Positions 15,243 through 22,902 of a stretch of DNA of 24,783 bases are shown here, one piece after another. The position numbers and the translations under genes were made by a program. The first letter of the stretch is position 1. Every line of letters begins with the position of its first letter. Source of the DNA: JAKEHA01 sp964560355 (GTDB taxonomy: Bacteria; Krumholzibacteriota; Krumholzibacteriia; WVZY01; JAKEHA01); contig CAZLLI010000041.1 of assembly GCA_964560355.1 (NCBI GenBank), forward strand, positions 1 through 24,783. Direction: 5' to 3'. The notes under the pieces were generated by a model, which ran no database searches, was not told the origin of the DNA, and saw nothing but the letters and a program-made list of their open reading frames with translations.

Positions 15243-16384
15243 TCCGCGTCGTCTACACGGTCGACGCGCCCTTCTTGGGCGGCGCCGAGCACTACGTGTC
15301 GCGTCTGGCGACGAGCCTCGACCGCGCGCGCTTCGCGCCCGCGGTCCTGATGCGCGCCGACGTGCACCCATCGCTCGGGCCGTGGATCGACGAACTCGAG
15401 CGCGCCGGCGTGCCGGTCGCGCGCGCGCAAATGCGCCTCCCGTTCCATCCCGGCGACGCGGTCGGCATCGTGCGCGCACTCGGGCGCTTCGAACCCCACG
15501 TCGTGCACGTCAACATGCCGGGGCCCTATAGCGGACAGACCGCGCTCTTGGCGCCGCTCGCGCGCGCGGCGGGTGCGCGCGTGGTAGTGACCGAGCACCT
15601 CCCGATGGTCGAGCGGTTGTGGAAGCGCGCGTGCGTGAAGCGGCTCGCGATCGGCGCCGTCGACGTCGCGGTGACGATGACGCGGGCCAATGCCGCTCTC
15701 CTGGTCGGACGCCAGGGCTACCCGCGCGCAAAGGTCCGCGTGGTCGAAAACGGCGTGCCGCGCGCGTACGGGGCCGGAATCGACCCCGCCGCGGAGCGTT
15801 CGCGCCTCGGCATCGAAGCCGGAACCGTGGCCTTTGTGTTCGTCGGCAATCTAATCCCACACAAGGGGTTGCGAACTACAATTGAAGCACTATGGAAAGT
15901 CCGCCGGGGCGCCTGGAAGCTCTTCGTCGTGGGGGAGGGGCCGGACCAAGCGGCGTCGCACGCGCTGGCTCTGCGCCTCGGTCTCGCGGACCGCGTCTCC
16001 TTCCTCGGCGCGCGCCCGGCCGCCGAGGTCGAGCGCGTGGTGGGGGCGTGCGACGCGCTCGTGCTGCCGTCGTCGGTGGAAGGGATGCCGTACGTGATTC
16101 TGGAAGCGATGGCGTGCGCGAAGCCGGTGGTGTCGACGCGCGCGTTCGGGATCCCCGAGGCCGTGGTCGACGACGAGAGTGGTCTGCTCGTGGAGCCCGG
16201 CGATGTCGGCGCGCTCTCGCATGCGTTGGAGCGTGTCGCCGCCGACGCGGCGCTCCGCGCGCGCCTGGGGCGCGCGGCGCGCGAACGCTTCGAGGCGCGC
16301 TTCACGCTCGAGCGCCACGTGGCGCGCATGTCGGCGCTGTATCGCGAGCTCGCCACCAGCGTGCCCGCGCGGGGGGCGCAATGA
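15239..16384 (+). CDS. Glycosyltransferase family 4
   Basis: A 381-residue retaining GT-B glycosyltransferase that probably adds one sugar of the repeat unit at the cytoplasmic face. The N-terminal acceptor domain opens with MIRVVYTVDAPFLGGAEHYV, the GGAE motif being common in GT4 enzymes of EPS loci. The C-terminal donor domain starts near VENGVPRAYG and includes FVGNLIPHKGLRTTIEAL, VVGEGPDQ, VSFLGARP and an intact EX7E motif in VEGMPYVILEAMA. The start lies in an ATGA overlap with the GT-C-like gene and the stop in another ATGA overlap with the next transferase, so three enzymes appear translationally coupled. Sugar and linkage cannot be read from the sequence. Confidence 0.92.
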   Translation: MIRVVYTVDAPFLGGAEHYVSRLATSLDRARFAPAVLMRADVHPSLGPWIDELERAGVPVARAQMRLPFHPGDAVGIVRALGRFEPHVVHVNMPGPYSGQTALLAPLARAAGARVVVTEHLPMVERLWKRACVKRLAIGAVDVAVTMTRANAALLVGRQGYPRAKVRVVENGVPRAYGAGIDPAAERSRLGIEAGTVAFVFVGNLIPHKGLRTTIEALWKVRRGAWKLFVVGEGPDQAASHALALRLGLADRVSFLGARPAAEVERVVGACDALVLPSSVEGMPYVILEAMACAKPVVSTRAFGIPEAVVDDESGLLVEPGDVGALSHALERVAADAALRARLGRAARERFEARFTLERHVARMSALYRELATSVPARGAQ

Positions 16385-17601
16385 CGAAGAAGCGCATCCT
16401 CCTCGTCAAGCCGGTGCTCCCGTTTCCGCCCGACCAAGGCACCAAGGTGGTGTCGATGGGACTGATCGACGCGCTCGCGTCAACCCACGACCTCACCGTG
16501 CTCGCGCGCCTCTTGTCGCGCGACGAGCAACCGCACGTGCGCGAGTTGGAGCGGCGCGTCGCCCGCGTCGTCACCGTGCTGCCGCGCAACCGCACGTCGA
16601 CGCTCGCGCGCGTCGCGTACAAGCTCGGGTACGGGGCGCGTTCGCTCGCGACCGGCCGCTCCATGAAGAGCCTCTACGACTGTCCGGGCGCCACCATCGC
16701 GGCGGCGCGCTCGCTCGCGCGCGAGGACTTCGACCTCGTCATCGTGGAGTACTGGCAGATGTACCCGCTCCTCGACGTATTCGCGCGCGATCGCACCGTG
16801 CTCCTGACCCACGACATCGACGCCAACGTGTACCGCGCGCGCGCCCGCATCGAGCGCGGCGCGGCGACGGCGCTGCGCGCCCGCACGAGATGGCGCGTGG
16901 AAGCGAGGGAAGAGAAGCGCGCGTACGAGCGCGCGGGACGCGTGTGGACGCTGACGAAAGACGACGCCGACGCGCTCGCCGCAATGACGGGGCGAAGCGC
17001 CGACGTGCTGCCGTTCGGCCTGGCCGCGGAGGCATTCGTCGCCGAAGCGCGGCCGCGCGCGTCGCGCGAAATCCTGCTCGTCGGCGCCATGCAGTCGGCG
17101 TTCAACCGCGACGCCATCGACCACTTCGTGCGCGACGTCCACCCCGCGCTCGCGTCGATCGCGGGCGCTCGCTTCACCGTCGTGGGGGGCGAGCTGCCGC
17201 CCGAGGTGGCGTCGTTCGCGGCGCAGCCCGGGGTCGAGATCGCCGGGCACCAGCGCGACCTCGCGCCGTTTTTCGCGCGCGCGGCGTGCTTGGTGGTGCC
17301 GCTTCGCTTCGCGGGCGGGATTCGCGTCCGCATCCTCTACGCGATGGCGGCGGGACTGCCCGTCGTGTGCTCGCCCGTGGCCGTGGAGGGCATGGGTTTC
17401 GAGGCGGGACGCCACGTCCTCCTGGCGTCGTCGCCCTCCGAGTACCGCGGCCACGTCGACCGGCTCCTCGCCGACCCGGGCTTCGCGCTCGGAATCGCCC
17501 GCGCGGCGCGGGAACGCGTCTGGAAAGCCTACGGGCCCGATGCGCGCGGTCCGGGACTGCGCGCGTTCGTCGAGCGCGCGATGGGGGAGAGGCCGTCGTG
17601 A
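16381..17601 (+). CDS. GT4-like glycosyltransferase with altered donor motif
   Basis: A 406-residue GT-B protein of the GT4-like (Glyco_trans_1_4) type. N-terminal features include MTKKRILLVKPVLPFPPDQG and the EYWQMYPLLD and LTHDIDANVYR segments common in glycosyltransferases acting late in EPS assembly. The donor domain begins near ILLVGAMQSAFNRDAIDHF and includes FTVVGGELPPEV, VEIAGHQRDLAPFFARA and PLRFAGGIRVRILYAMAAG. In relatives this last motif ends in Ile-Leu-Glu-Ala; here the glutamate is Tyr320 (codon TAC, not one change away from GAG in a simple sense), and the first glutamate of EX7E is also absent. Activity might be retained, since the region is variable, or the protein may have a changed donor. 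It closes the long operon; 124 nt follow before the next gene. Confidence 0.88.
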   Translation: MTKKRILLVKPVLPFPPDQGTKVVSMGLIDALASTHDLTVLARLLSRDEQPHVRELERRVARVVTVLPRNRTSTLARVAYKLGYGARSLATGRSMKSLYDCPGATIAAARSLAREDFDLVIVEYWQMYPLLDVFARDRTVLLTHDIDANVYRARARIERGAATALRARTRWRVEAREEKRAYERAGRVWTLTKDDADALAAMTGRSADVLPFGLAAEAFVAEARPRASREILLVGAMQSAFNRDAIDHFVRDVHPALASIAGARFTVVGGELPPEVASFAAQPGVEIAGHQRDLAPFFARAACLVVPLRFAGGIRVRILYAMAAGLPVVCSPVAVEGMGFEAGRHVLLASSPSEYRGHVDRLLADPGFALGIARAARERVWKAYGPDARGPGLRAFVERAMGERPS

Positions 17602-17621
17602 CGGCGCAAAGTGCCCGCGAG

Positions 17622-17638
17622 TGCCCCGCGACGGGGCA
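17622..17638 (+). terminator. Possible weak terminator hairpin after the first operon
   Basis: TGCCCC (17622-17627) pairs with GGGGCA (17633-17638) around GCGAC, 21 nt after the stop of the preceding gene. It is followed by AAATT, not a T-run, so intrinsic termination would be inefficient. Position between two operons is the main support. Confidence 0.35.
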
Positions 17639-17669
17639 AAATTGGGGCTGGCAGCGCGCCCTGTAACTG

Positions 17670-17678
17670 TGCTAGAAT
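17670..17678 (+). promoter_or_regulatory. Extended -10 promoter element
   Basis: TGC-TAGAAT matches an extended sigma-70 -10. No good -35 box lies 16-18 nt upstream (TGGCAG at 17649 is poor). It is placed about 48 nt before the aminotransferase start and would drive the second cassette. Confidence 0.45.
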
Positions 17679-17725
17679 CAATCGACTCGCGACAGGGGCA
17701 AGGGTCAACTATCCGGGTGTCATCG

Positions 17726-18844
17726 ATGGGTTTTAAGCAGACGGTTCCCTTCCTGGACCTAACGCTGCAGCACCGGGAGCTTCGAAGCGAAATCTCCGCG
17801 GCCGTGGAACGCACCCTCGACCGTGGCGACTTCATTCTCGGGGCCCCGCTCGAAGAATTCGAACGCGAGTTCGCGCGCTACTGCGATTGCGAATTCGCGG
17901 TCGGGTTGAATTCGGGTACTGCGGCGCTGCACCTCGCGCTGGTCGCGCTGGGCGTGGGAGCGGGCGACGAAGTGGTCACCGTTCCCAATTCGTTCATCGC
18001 GACCGTCGAGTCGATCCTCTACACCGGGGCCACACCGGTTCTCGTCGACGTCGATCCGGATACGTTCTGTCTCGATCCCGCTCAATTCGAACGCGCGATC
18101 ACGCCCCGTACCAAGGCGGTCGTGCCGGTTCACTTGTACGGACAGCCGTGCGACATGGAGTCGATCAACGCCATTGCGAGCCAGCACGGGATCGCAGTGG
18201 TCGAAGACGCCTGCCAGGCGCACGGCGCGACGTTCCACGGCCGCAAAACGGGTTCGCTCGGGCACGCGGCCGCGTTTTCGTTCTATCCGACCAAGAACCT
18301 GGGCACGATCGGCGATGGCGGCGCACTCACGACCAATGACCCGGAGCTGGCGGCGACGGCGAAGGCACTGCGTCACCACGGCCAGTTCCAACCCAACGTC
18401 TTCCCGCGCGTCGGTTACAACTACCGGCTCGACACCATGAAGGCGGCGGTCTTGAGCGTGAAGCTCGCGAAGCTCGACGGCTGGAACACGAGACGACGCG
18501 AAATCGCGGAACGCTACCGCGCGCGCTTGCAGGGTACGGAGTTCGTATTTCAGAAGCGCGTCGCGGGGTCGGATCCGGTATTTCACATTCTAGCGGCGAA
18601 GCATCCCCGGCAGCGCGCGGTGCAGGAAGCGCTCAACGCGGCCGGCGTCGGCTGGGGAAAGCACATCGTCGCGCCCGCGCACACGCAACCCGGTTACGTC
18701 GACTCGGTCCGCAAGGCCGGGTCGCTGCGGGTGAGCGAAGCGTTGTCGCAAGAGCTCGTGTCGCTTCCGGTGTTCCCGGAATTGACCGACGAGCAGGTCG
18801 ACTACGCCGCGGAAGTTCTGTCCAAGGTCGAAGTCTCGGTCTGA
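17726..18844 (+). CDS. DegT/DnrJ/EryC1/StrS-family sugar aminotransferase (WbpE-like)
   Basis: A 372-residue PLP-dependent aminotransferase that converts a keto nucleotide sugar to an amino sugar in the cytoplasm. Seen: the family opening VPFLDLTLQHREL, GLNSGTAALHLAL for phosphate binding, VVTVPNSFIATVESIL, VEDACQAHGA (PLP-contacting Asp and Gln), the Schiff-base lysine Lys190 in FYPTKNLGTIGDGG, and the C-terminal GYNYRLDTMKAAVL and HTQPGY segments. Length and motif order are normal. ATG 17726 is used; an in-frame GTG lies three codons upstream. The Gfo/Idh/MocA dehydrogenase two genes downstream is the usual partner in the WbpB/WbpE (WlbA/WlbC) route to 3-amino-3-deoxy uronic sugars, which suggests a C3 amino sugar. 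Other keto-sugar substrates remain possible. Confidence 0.92.
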   Translation: MGFKQTVPFLDLTLQHRELRSEISAAVERTLDRGDFILGAPLEEFEREFARYCDCEFAVGLNSGTAALHLALVALGVGAGDEVVTVPNSFIATVESILYTGATPVLVDVDPDTFCLDPAQFERAITPRTKAVVPVHLYGQPCDMESINAIASQHGIAVVEDACQAHGATFHGRKTGSLGHAAAFSFYPTKNLGTIGDGGALTTNDPELAATAKALRHHGQFQPNVFPRVGYNYRLDTMKAAVLSVKLAKLDGWNTRRREIAERYRARLQGTEFVFQKRVAGSDPVFHILAAKHPRQRAVQEALNAAGVGWGKHIVAPAHTQPGYVDSVRKAGSLRVSEALSQELVSLPVFPELTDEQVDYAAEVLSKVEVSV

Positions 18845-18885
18845 AAACTGAATTGCACCCACCAGCTCTAAGAAGGTCAGCAGCC

Positions 18886-19629
18886 GTGAAGAAGAACCTT
18901 GCAGCCTTCAGATACACCGATCAGAAAGTGATCCCCCTGTACGCATCGGAAGGGACGCGCGGCGCGTTTCCACTCGCCCCCGTGGCGACCGGCTCGCGCT
19001 TTGCCAGCATGGGCGCGAAGCGCCTCGTCGACGTGGCGTTTTCGCTCGCGGTGATGGCGTTGGGACTCCCGTTCTATCTGCTCATCGCGGCCTTGATCAA
19101 GCTCACGTCCGAGGGTCCGGTGTTGTTCGTCCAGGACCGCGTCGGCAGGGACGGCCGTCCCTTCAAGTTCTACAAGTTCCGCACCATGCTCGTCGACTGC
19201 ACCGACGCGCAGCACCGGAACTTCGCGGAGGACTTCATCAAGGGGCGTCTGATGAACGACGAAGAGAACGGGCGTGTGTTCAAGCTCAAGAACGACCCGC
19301 GCGTCACCGCTATCGGGCGTTTCCTGCGCCGCACCAGCCTCGACGAGCTGCCGCAGTTTATCAACGTCCTGCGCGGGGAGATGACCCTGGTGGGCCCGCG
19401 CCCGCCCTTGGCCTACGAGCTCGCGCACTACAAAGAGTGGCATCGCGGGCGCTTGGCCGTGAAGCCGGGTCTGACCGGCCTCTGGCAAGTGAGCGGCCGC
19501 AGCACCGTCCCCTTCGACGAGATGGTGATGCTCGATCTCTACTACATCGAGAATTGGTCGCTCGCGCTCGACATGAAGATCATCCTCCGGACCGTGCCCG
19601 TGATGGTGTTCGGTCTCGGCGGCTATTGA
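18886..19629 (+). CDS. Initiating polyprenyl-phosphate sugar phosphotransferase (second copy)
   Basis: A 247-residue PF02397-type enzyme, paralogous to the one encoded at 3489. It would place a sugar-1-phosphate on undecaprenyl phosphate. Seen: a polar N-terminus, one membrane helix (about 48-72), EGPVLFVQDRVGRDG, FKFYKFRTM, the catalytic SLDELPQ dyad (Asp153, Glu154), LVGPRP, VKPGLTGLWQVSGR and a C-terminal FGLGGY. The loop after the FRTM motif is longer than in the first copy and contains a Cys and several acidic residues (VDCTDAQHRNFAEDFIKG), so the substrate may differ. GTG 18886 is chosen because AAGGT (18873-18877) stands eight bases upstream. It lies between the aminotransferase and the dehydrogenase, suggesting that it uses the sugar those enzymes make. 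Confidence 0.93.
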   Translation: MKKNLAAFRYTDQKVIPLYASEGTRGAFPLAPVATGSRFASMGAKRLVDVAFSLAVMALGLPFYLLIAALIKLTSEGPVLFVQDRVGRDGRPFKFYKFRTMLVDCTDAQHRNFAEDFIKGRLMNDEENGRVFKLKNDPRVTAIGRFLRRTSLDELPQFINVLRGEMTLVGPRPPLAYELAHYKEWHRGRLAVKPGLTGLWQVSGRSTVPFDEMVMLDLYYIENWSLALDMKIILRTVPVMVFGLGGY

Positions 19630-19645
19630 TTCCGTCCTCATCCAC

Positions 19646-19650
19646 AGGAG
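19646..19650 (+). promoter_or_regulatory. Shine-Dalgarno AGGAG supporting a TTG start
   Basis: AGGAG is ten bases before TTG 19661. The Rossmann motif begins at residue 4 from that codon and no ATG or GTG lies between, so this site fixes an unusual TTG start for the dehydrogenase. Confidence 0.65.
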
Positions 19651-19660
19651 TACCGCTGCT

Positions 19661-20707
19661 TTGCTTCGCATCGGAGTCATCGGTTGCGGCTATTGGGGCC
19701 CCAACCTCATTCGCAATTTCTCGCATTTGAAGGGCTCGCAGGTCCTGGCGTGCTCGGACCTGTCCGAAGACCGCCTGAGCCACATGCGGACGCTGTATCC
19801 GCAGATCGAGACCACGACCGACTACCGCCGCGTGCTCGCGCGCAAGGACATCGACGCGGTGGTGGTGGCGACGCCGCCCGAGACCCACGAGCGACTCACG
19901 GTCGAGGCGCTGCGCGCCGGCAAGCACGTGTTCGTCGAGAAGCCGCTCGCGCTCTCGAGCGCGGAAGGCACGCGCATGGTGGAAGAGGCGGCCAAGGCGG
20001 GCCGCGTGCTCATGGTGGGGCACACCTTCGTGTACACGGCGGCGGTCAACAAGATCAAGGAAGTGATCGCGTCGGGAGAGCTCGGTGAAATCTTCTACAT
20101 CAGCACGACGCGCGTGAACCTCGGCATCTTCCAGGAGAGCATCAATGTGGTGTGGGACCTGGCGCCGCACGACGTGTCGATTCTGAACTACATCCTCGAC
20201 GCCGCCCCCGAGTCGGTGGCGACCCAGGCCAGCTGCAACATCCGCAAGAACATCGAAGACGTCGCCTTCTTGACCATGCGCTATCCCGGCGACGTGCTCG
20301 CGCACGTGCACGTGAGCTGGCTCAACCCCAACAAGATCCGCTCCACCACCGTCGTCGGCAGCAAGAAGATGCTGGTATACGACGACATCAGCGCGCTGGA
20401 GAAGATCCGCATCTACGACAAGGGCGTCACGGTGACGCCGCACTACGACACCTTCGGCGAGTTCAACCTGTCGTACCGTTACGGCGACATCCTGATCCCG
20501 CGCCTCGACGACGCCGAGCCGCTCAAAGTGGCGTGCCAGCACTTCGTCGATTGCGTGGAGAAGGGCGTGGCACCCCGCAGCTCGGGCCACCACGGGCTCA
20601 ACGTGGTGCGCGTGCTGGAGGCCGCGGTCGAATCCATCCGCGAAGACGGACGCCTGATCAGCGTCGAAGCCATCGGGAGCGGACTTTCCGGAACGGACGA
20701 GAAGTGA
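19661..20707 (+). CDS. Gfo/Idh/MocA-family nucleotide-sugar dehydrogenase (WbpB/WlbA-like)
   Basis: A 348-residue NAD(P)-dependent oxidoreductase. The N-terminal Rossmann motif GVIGCGYWGPNLIRNF, the VVVATPPETHERL strand, the catalytic VEKPL (Lys94) and the DLAPHDVSIL histidine (His170) are all present. The opening sequence closely resembles WlbA/WbpB-type UDP-N-acetylglucosaminuronate 3-dehydrogenases. That enzyme makes the 3-keto sugar used by a DegT aminotransferase, which is encoded two genes upstream. The start is TTG, supported by the AGGAG site. Its stop overlaps the next GTG by four bases. No WbpA-like UDP-GlcNAc 6-dehydrogenase and no left-handed-beta-helix acetyltransferase is encoded in the window, so the pathway would need genes elsewhere. 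Another sugar oxidation is possible. Confidence 0.9.
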   Translation: MLRIGVIGCGYWGPNLIRNFSHLKGSQVLACSDLSEDRLSHMRTLYPQIETTTDYRRVLARKDIDAVVVATPPETHERLTVEALRAGKHVFVEKPLALSSAEGTRMVEEAAKAGRVLMVGHTFVYTAAVNKIKEVIASGELGEIFYISTTRVNLGIFQESINVVWDLAPHDVSILNYILDAAPESVATQASCNIRKNIEDVAFLTMRYPGDVLAHVHVSWLNPNKIRSTTVVGSKKMLVYDDISALEKIRIYDKGVTVTPHYDTFGEFNLSYRYGDILIPRLDDAEPLKVACQHFVDCVEKGVAPRSSGHHGLNVVRVLEAAVESIREDGRLISVEAIGSGLSGTDEK

Positions 20708-21846
20708 GCGCGGCGGGCATGGAAACCCGCATCGCACTGGTGGCGTCCACGTTCGGAGTCGGGGGCGCGGAGCGCGTCACCGCGGACGTGTTGCGCCGTC
20801 TCGACCGCGATCGCTTCCGCACCAACCTCTTCTTCCTGCACGACGCCGGCGCGGTGGGGCGCGAGCTCTTCGCCGAAGGCTTCGGCGGCTGCGAGCGCCT
20901 CATGAAGCACCGCGGCGACCGTCGCGCGCTGGCGCGGCTGGTGCTGCACTTGCGCGCGTTTCGTCCCCACGTCGTCTTTTGCCTCGACCACCACGACGCC
21001 ATGACGCTCGGGCGCGTGGCCGGCTTGGCGGTGGGCGCGCGCGGGATGGTGGTGGCGTCGCACGCGACCGGATTGGTCGGACGCACGCGCGCCTTCGGCG
21101 TCACCGACCGTTTGCTGATGGAGTTCACACGCCGCGTGGTGGCGGTCTCGAGCGCGCACGCGCGCTACCTCGCCGCGCACGAAGGCATCGAGCGCGACCG
21201 CATCGCGGTGATCGAGAACGGCGTCGATCTGGAAGCGTGGCCGCTATGCTCGCGCGACGACAAGCGCGCCGCGCGCGCCGAGCTCGGCTTCGACGCCGAG
21301 CGCGCGCTGGTGCTGATGGTGGCCGCAATGCGCCCCGAGAAGGCGCACGACGCCCTCCTGCACGCGGTGGCGCTCTTGAAGCGTGACGGGCGCCGTGTAT
21401 GTGCGGCGCTCGCGGGGGACGGGGAACGACGTACCGCGCTGGAGTCGCTCGCCGAATCGCTCGGCGTCCGCGACGACGTCGCGTTCTTGGGCGTGCGGCG
21501 GGACGTGGCGCGATTGCTGCATGCCGCCGACGCGGTGGTGTTACCCTCGCACGACGTCGTGGAGACGCTGCCCCTCTCGGTCCTGGAGGCGATGGCTGCG
21601 GGCACGCCGGTGATCGCGAGCGCGGTGGGTTCGGTGCCCGACATCGTGAAGGACGGGGAAACCGGGCTGCTCATCCCGCCCGCCGACGCGGCTTCGCTGG
21701 CCGACCGGATCGGGTATATACTCAAGGACGCGGCGCGCACCAACCGCATGTGCGTGCGTGCGCACGACTGGGTGGCGGCGCGCTACACGATCGAGCACAC
21801 CACCGCGCGCTACCAACGCTTGTTCGAGGAGGTGATGGCGGCATGA
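20704..21846 (+). CDS. Glycosyltransferase family 4
   Basis: A 380-residue GT-B glycosyltransferase. The N-terminal domain starts with RIALVASTFGVGGAERVTAD, whose GGAER acceptor-loop motif is typical of GT4 enzymes in polysaccharide loci; the linker VIENGVDLEAW leads to a donor domain with VAAMRPEKAHDALLHA, LAGDGERR, VAFLGVRRDV and an intact EX7E motif in VETLPLSVLEAMA, then GSVPDIVKDGETG. GTG 20704 gives a GTGA overlap with the dehydrogenase; ATG 20719, five codons on, is an equally reasonable start. Its stop overlaps the radical SAM gene start (ATGA). It probably extends the lipid-linked glycan after the second initiating transferase. The sugar is not predictable. Confidence 0.92.
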   Translation: MSAAGMETRIALVASTFGVGGAERVTADVLRRLDRDRFRTNLFFLHDAGAVGRELFAEGFGGCERLMKHRGDRRALARLVLHLRAFRPHVVFCLDHHDAMTLGRVAGLAVGARGMVVASHATGLVGRTRAFGVTDRLLMEFTRRVVAVSSAHARYLAAHEGIERDRIAVIENGVDLEAWPLCSRDDKRAARAELGFDAERALVLMVAAMRPEKAHDALLHAVALLKRDGRRVCAALAGDGERRTALESLAESLGVRDDVAFLGVRRDVARLLHAADAVVLPSHDVVETLPLSVLEAMAAGTPVIASAVGSVPDIVKDGETGLLIPPADAASLADRIGYILKDAARTNRMCVRAHDWVAARYTIEHTTARYQRLFEEVMAA

Positions 21847-22859
21847 TTCTGAAACCAGGCTCCAACGGAGACGGGCACGCGGTCGGCTACCCGACCGACG
21901 CCATCATCGCGCTGACCTATCGCTGCGACGCGCGCTGCGAGATGTGCAACATCTGGCAGCTCAAGCCCCAGGAGTTCCTATCGGTCGACGACTACGCCAA
22001 GGTGCCGTCGTCCTTGAAGGACATTAATATTTCCGGCGGCGAAGCCTTCATGCGCAAGGACGTCGTCGACATCGTCAAGGTCATCCATCAGAAGTGCGGC
22101 GACCCCCGCATCGTGGTGTCGACCAACGGATTTCGCACCGAGCAGATCGTCGCGGCCATGGAAGAGCTGCGCAAGACCATCCCGAACATCGGCATCGGCG
22201 TATCGCTCGACGGCATCGGCGAGACCCACAACCGCATCCGCGGCGTCAAGCACGCGTGGGAGAACGCGACGGCGACGCTGCGCCAGTTGAAGGAACGCGG
22301 CTTCACCAACATCCGCATCGGCTTCACCGCCATGAACGAGAACGTCCACGAGATGCGCCAGGTGTACGACATGGCGGGCGAGATGGGGGTCCAGTTCACC
22401 ACCGCGGTGGCGCAGAACTCGGATATCTATTTTTCCACCCAGGTGAACCGCGACGTGGCCAACGAGCAGCTGTACGACGCGCTCGGCTACGTGATGAAGC
22501 ACGAGCTCATGAGCTACCACCCCAAGAAATGGCTGCGCGCCTATTTCGAAAACGGGACGCTGATCTTCAACAAGGAGAAGCGCCGCATCCTCGAGTGCCG
22601 CGCCGGCATCGAGTTCTTCTACCTCGCGCCCGAAGGCATCGTGTACCCGTGCCTCACCATTCCGTCGCCGATGGGCGACCTCAAGGGTCGTTCGTTCGAG
22701 GACGTGTGGGAATCGCCCGAAGCCGACGCGGTGCGGCGCGAGATCGACGGGTGCGAACAGTGCTGGATGATTTGCACCGCGCGCTCGTCGCTCAAGAAGA
22801 ACCTCCCGCGCGCGCTGGGCTGGATCGCCCGCGAGAAAGTGCGCGCGCACACGCACTAA
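21843..22859 (+). CDS. Radical SAM protein with SPASM/twitch-like C-terminus
   Basis: A 338-residue radical S-adenosylmethionine enzyme. The [4Fe-4S] motif CX3CX2C is present as TYRCDARCEMC (Cys28, Cys32, Cys35), followed by the SAM-contacting INISGGEAFMR and VSTNGFR segments and by GIGVSLDGIGETHNRIRG. The C-terminal region has cysteines spaced CX12GX4C (Cys252, Gly265, Cys270) and then CX2CX3C (Cys304, Cys307, Cys311), resembling an abbreviated SPASM or twitch domain that holds auxiliary iron-sulfur clusters. That class commonly modifies peptides or acts as sugar or alcohol dehydrogenases. No small precursor-peptide gene was seen nearby. Placed between two GT4 genes and overlapping the upstream one by ATGA, it may modify a sugar of the polymer, for example by epimerisation, dehydrogenation or deoxygenation. 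This is inference. Confidence 0.88.
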   Translation: MILKPGSNGDGHAVGYPTDAIIALTYRCDARCEMCNIWQLKPQEFLSVDDYAKVPSSLKDINISGGEAFMRKDVVDIVKVIHQKCGDPRIVVSTNGFRTEQIVAAMEELRKTIPNIGIGVSLDGIGETHNRIRGVKHAWENATATLRQLKERGFTNIRIGFTAMNENVHEMRQVYDMAGEMGVQFTTAVAQNSDIYFSTQVNRDVANEQLYDALGYVMKHELMSYHPKKWLRAYFENGTLIFNKEKRRILECRAGIEFFYLAPEGIVYPCLTIPSPMGDLKGRSFEDVWESPEADAVRREIDGCEQCWMICTARSSLKKNLPRALGWIAREKVRAHTH

Positions 22860-22902
22860 TCGACCAGTCTCGTGCCCACGGTTCGCCACACTCGTCCCTA
22901 GC

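Noticed and set aside
17641..17665. Sigma-54 promoter (GG-N10-GC type) before the aminotransferase
   Set aside because: CTGGCAG followed by CGCGCCCTG lacks the required TTGC-like -12 element at the right spacing.
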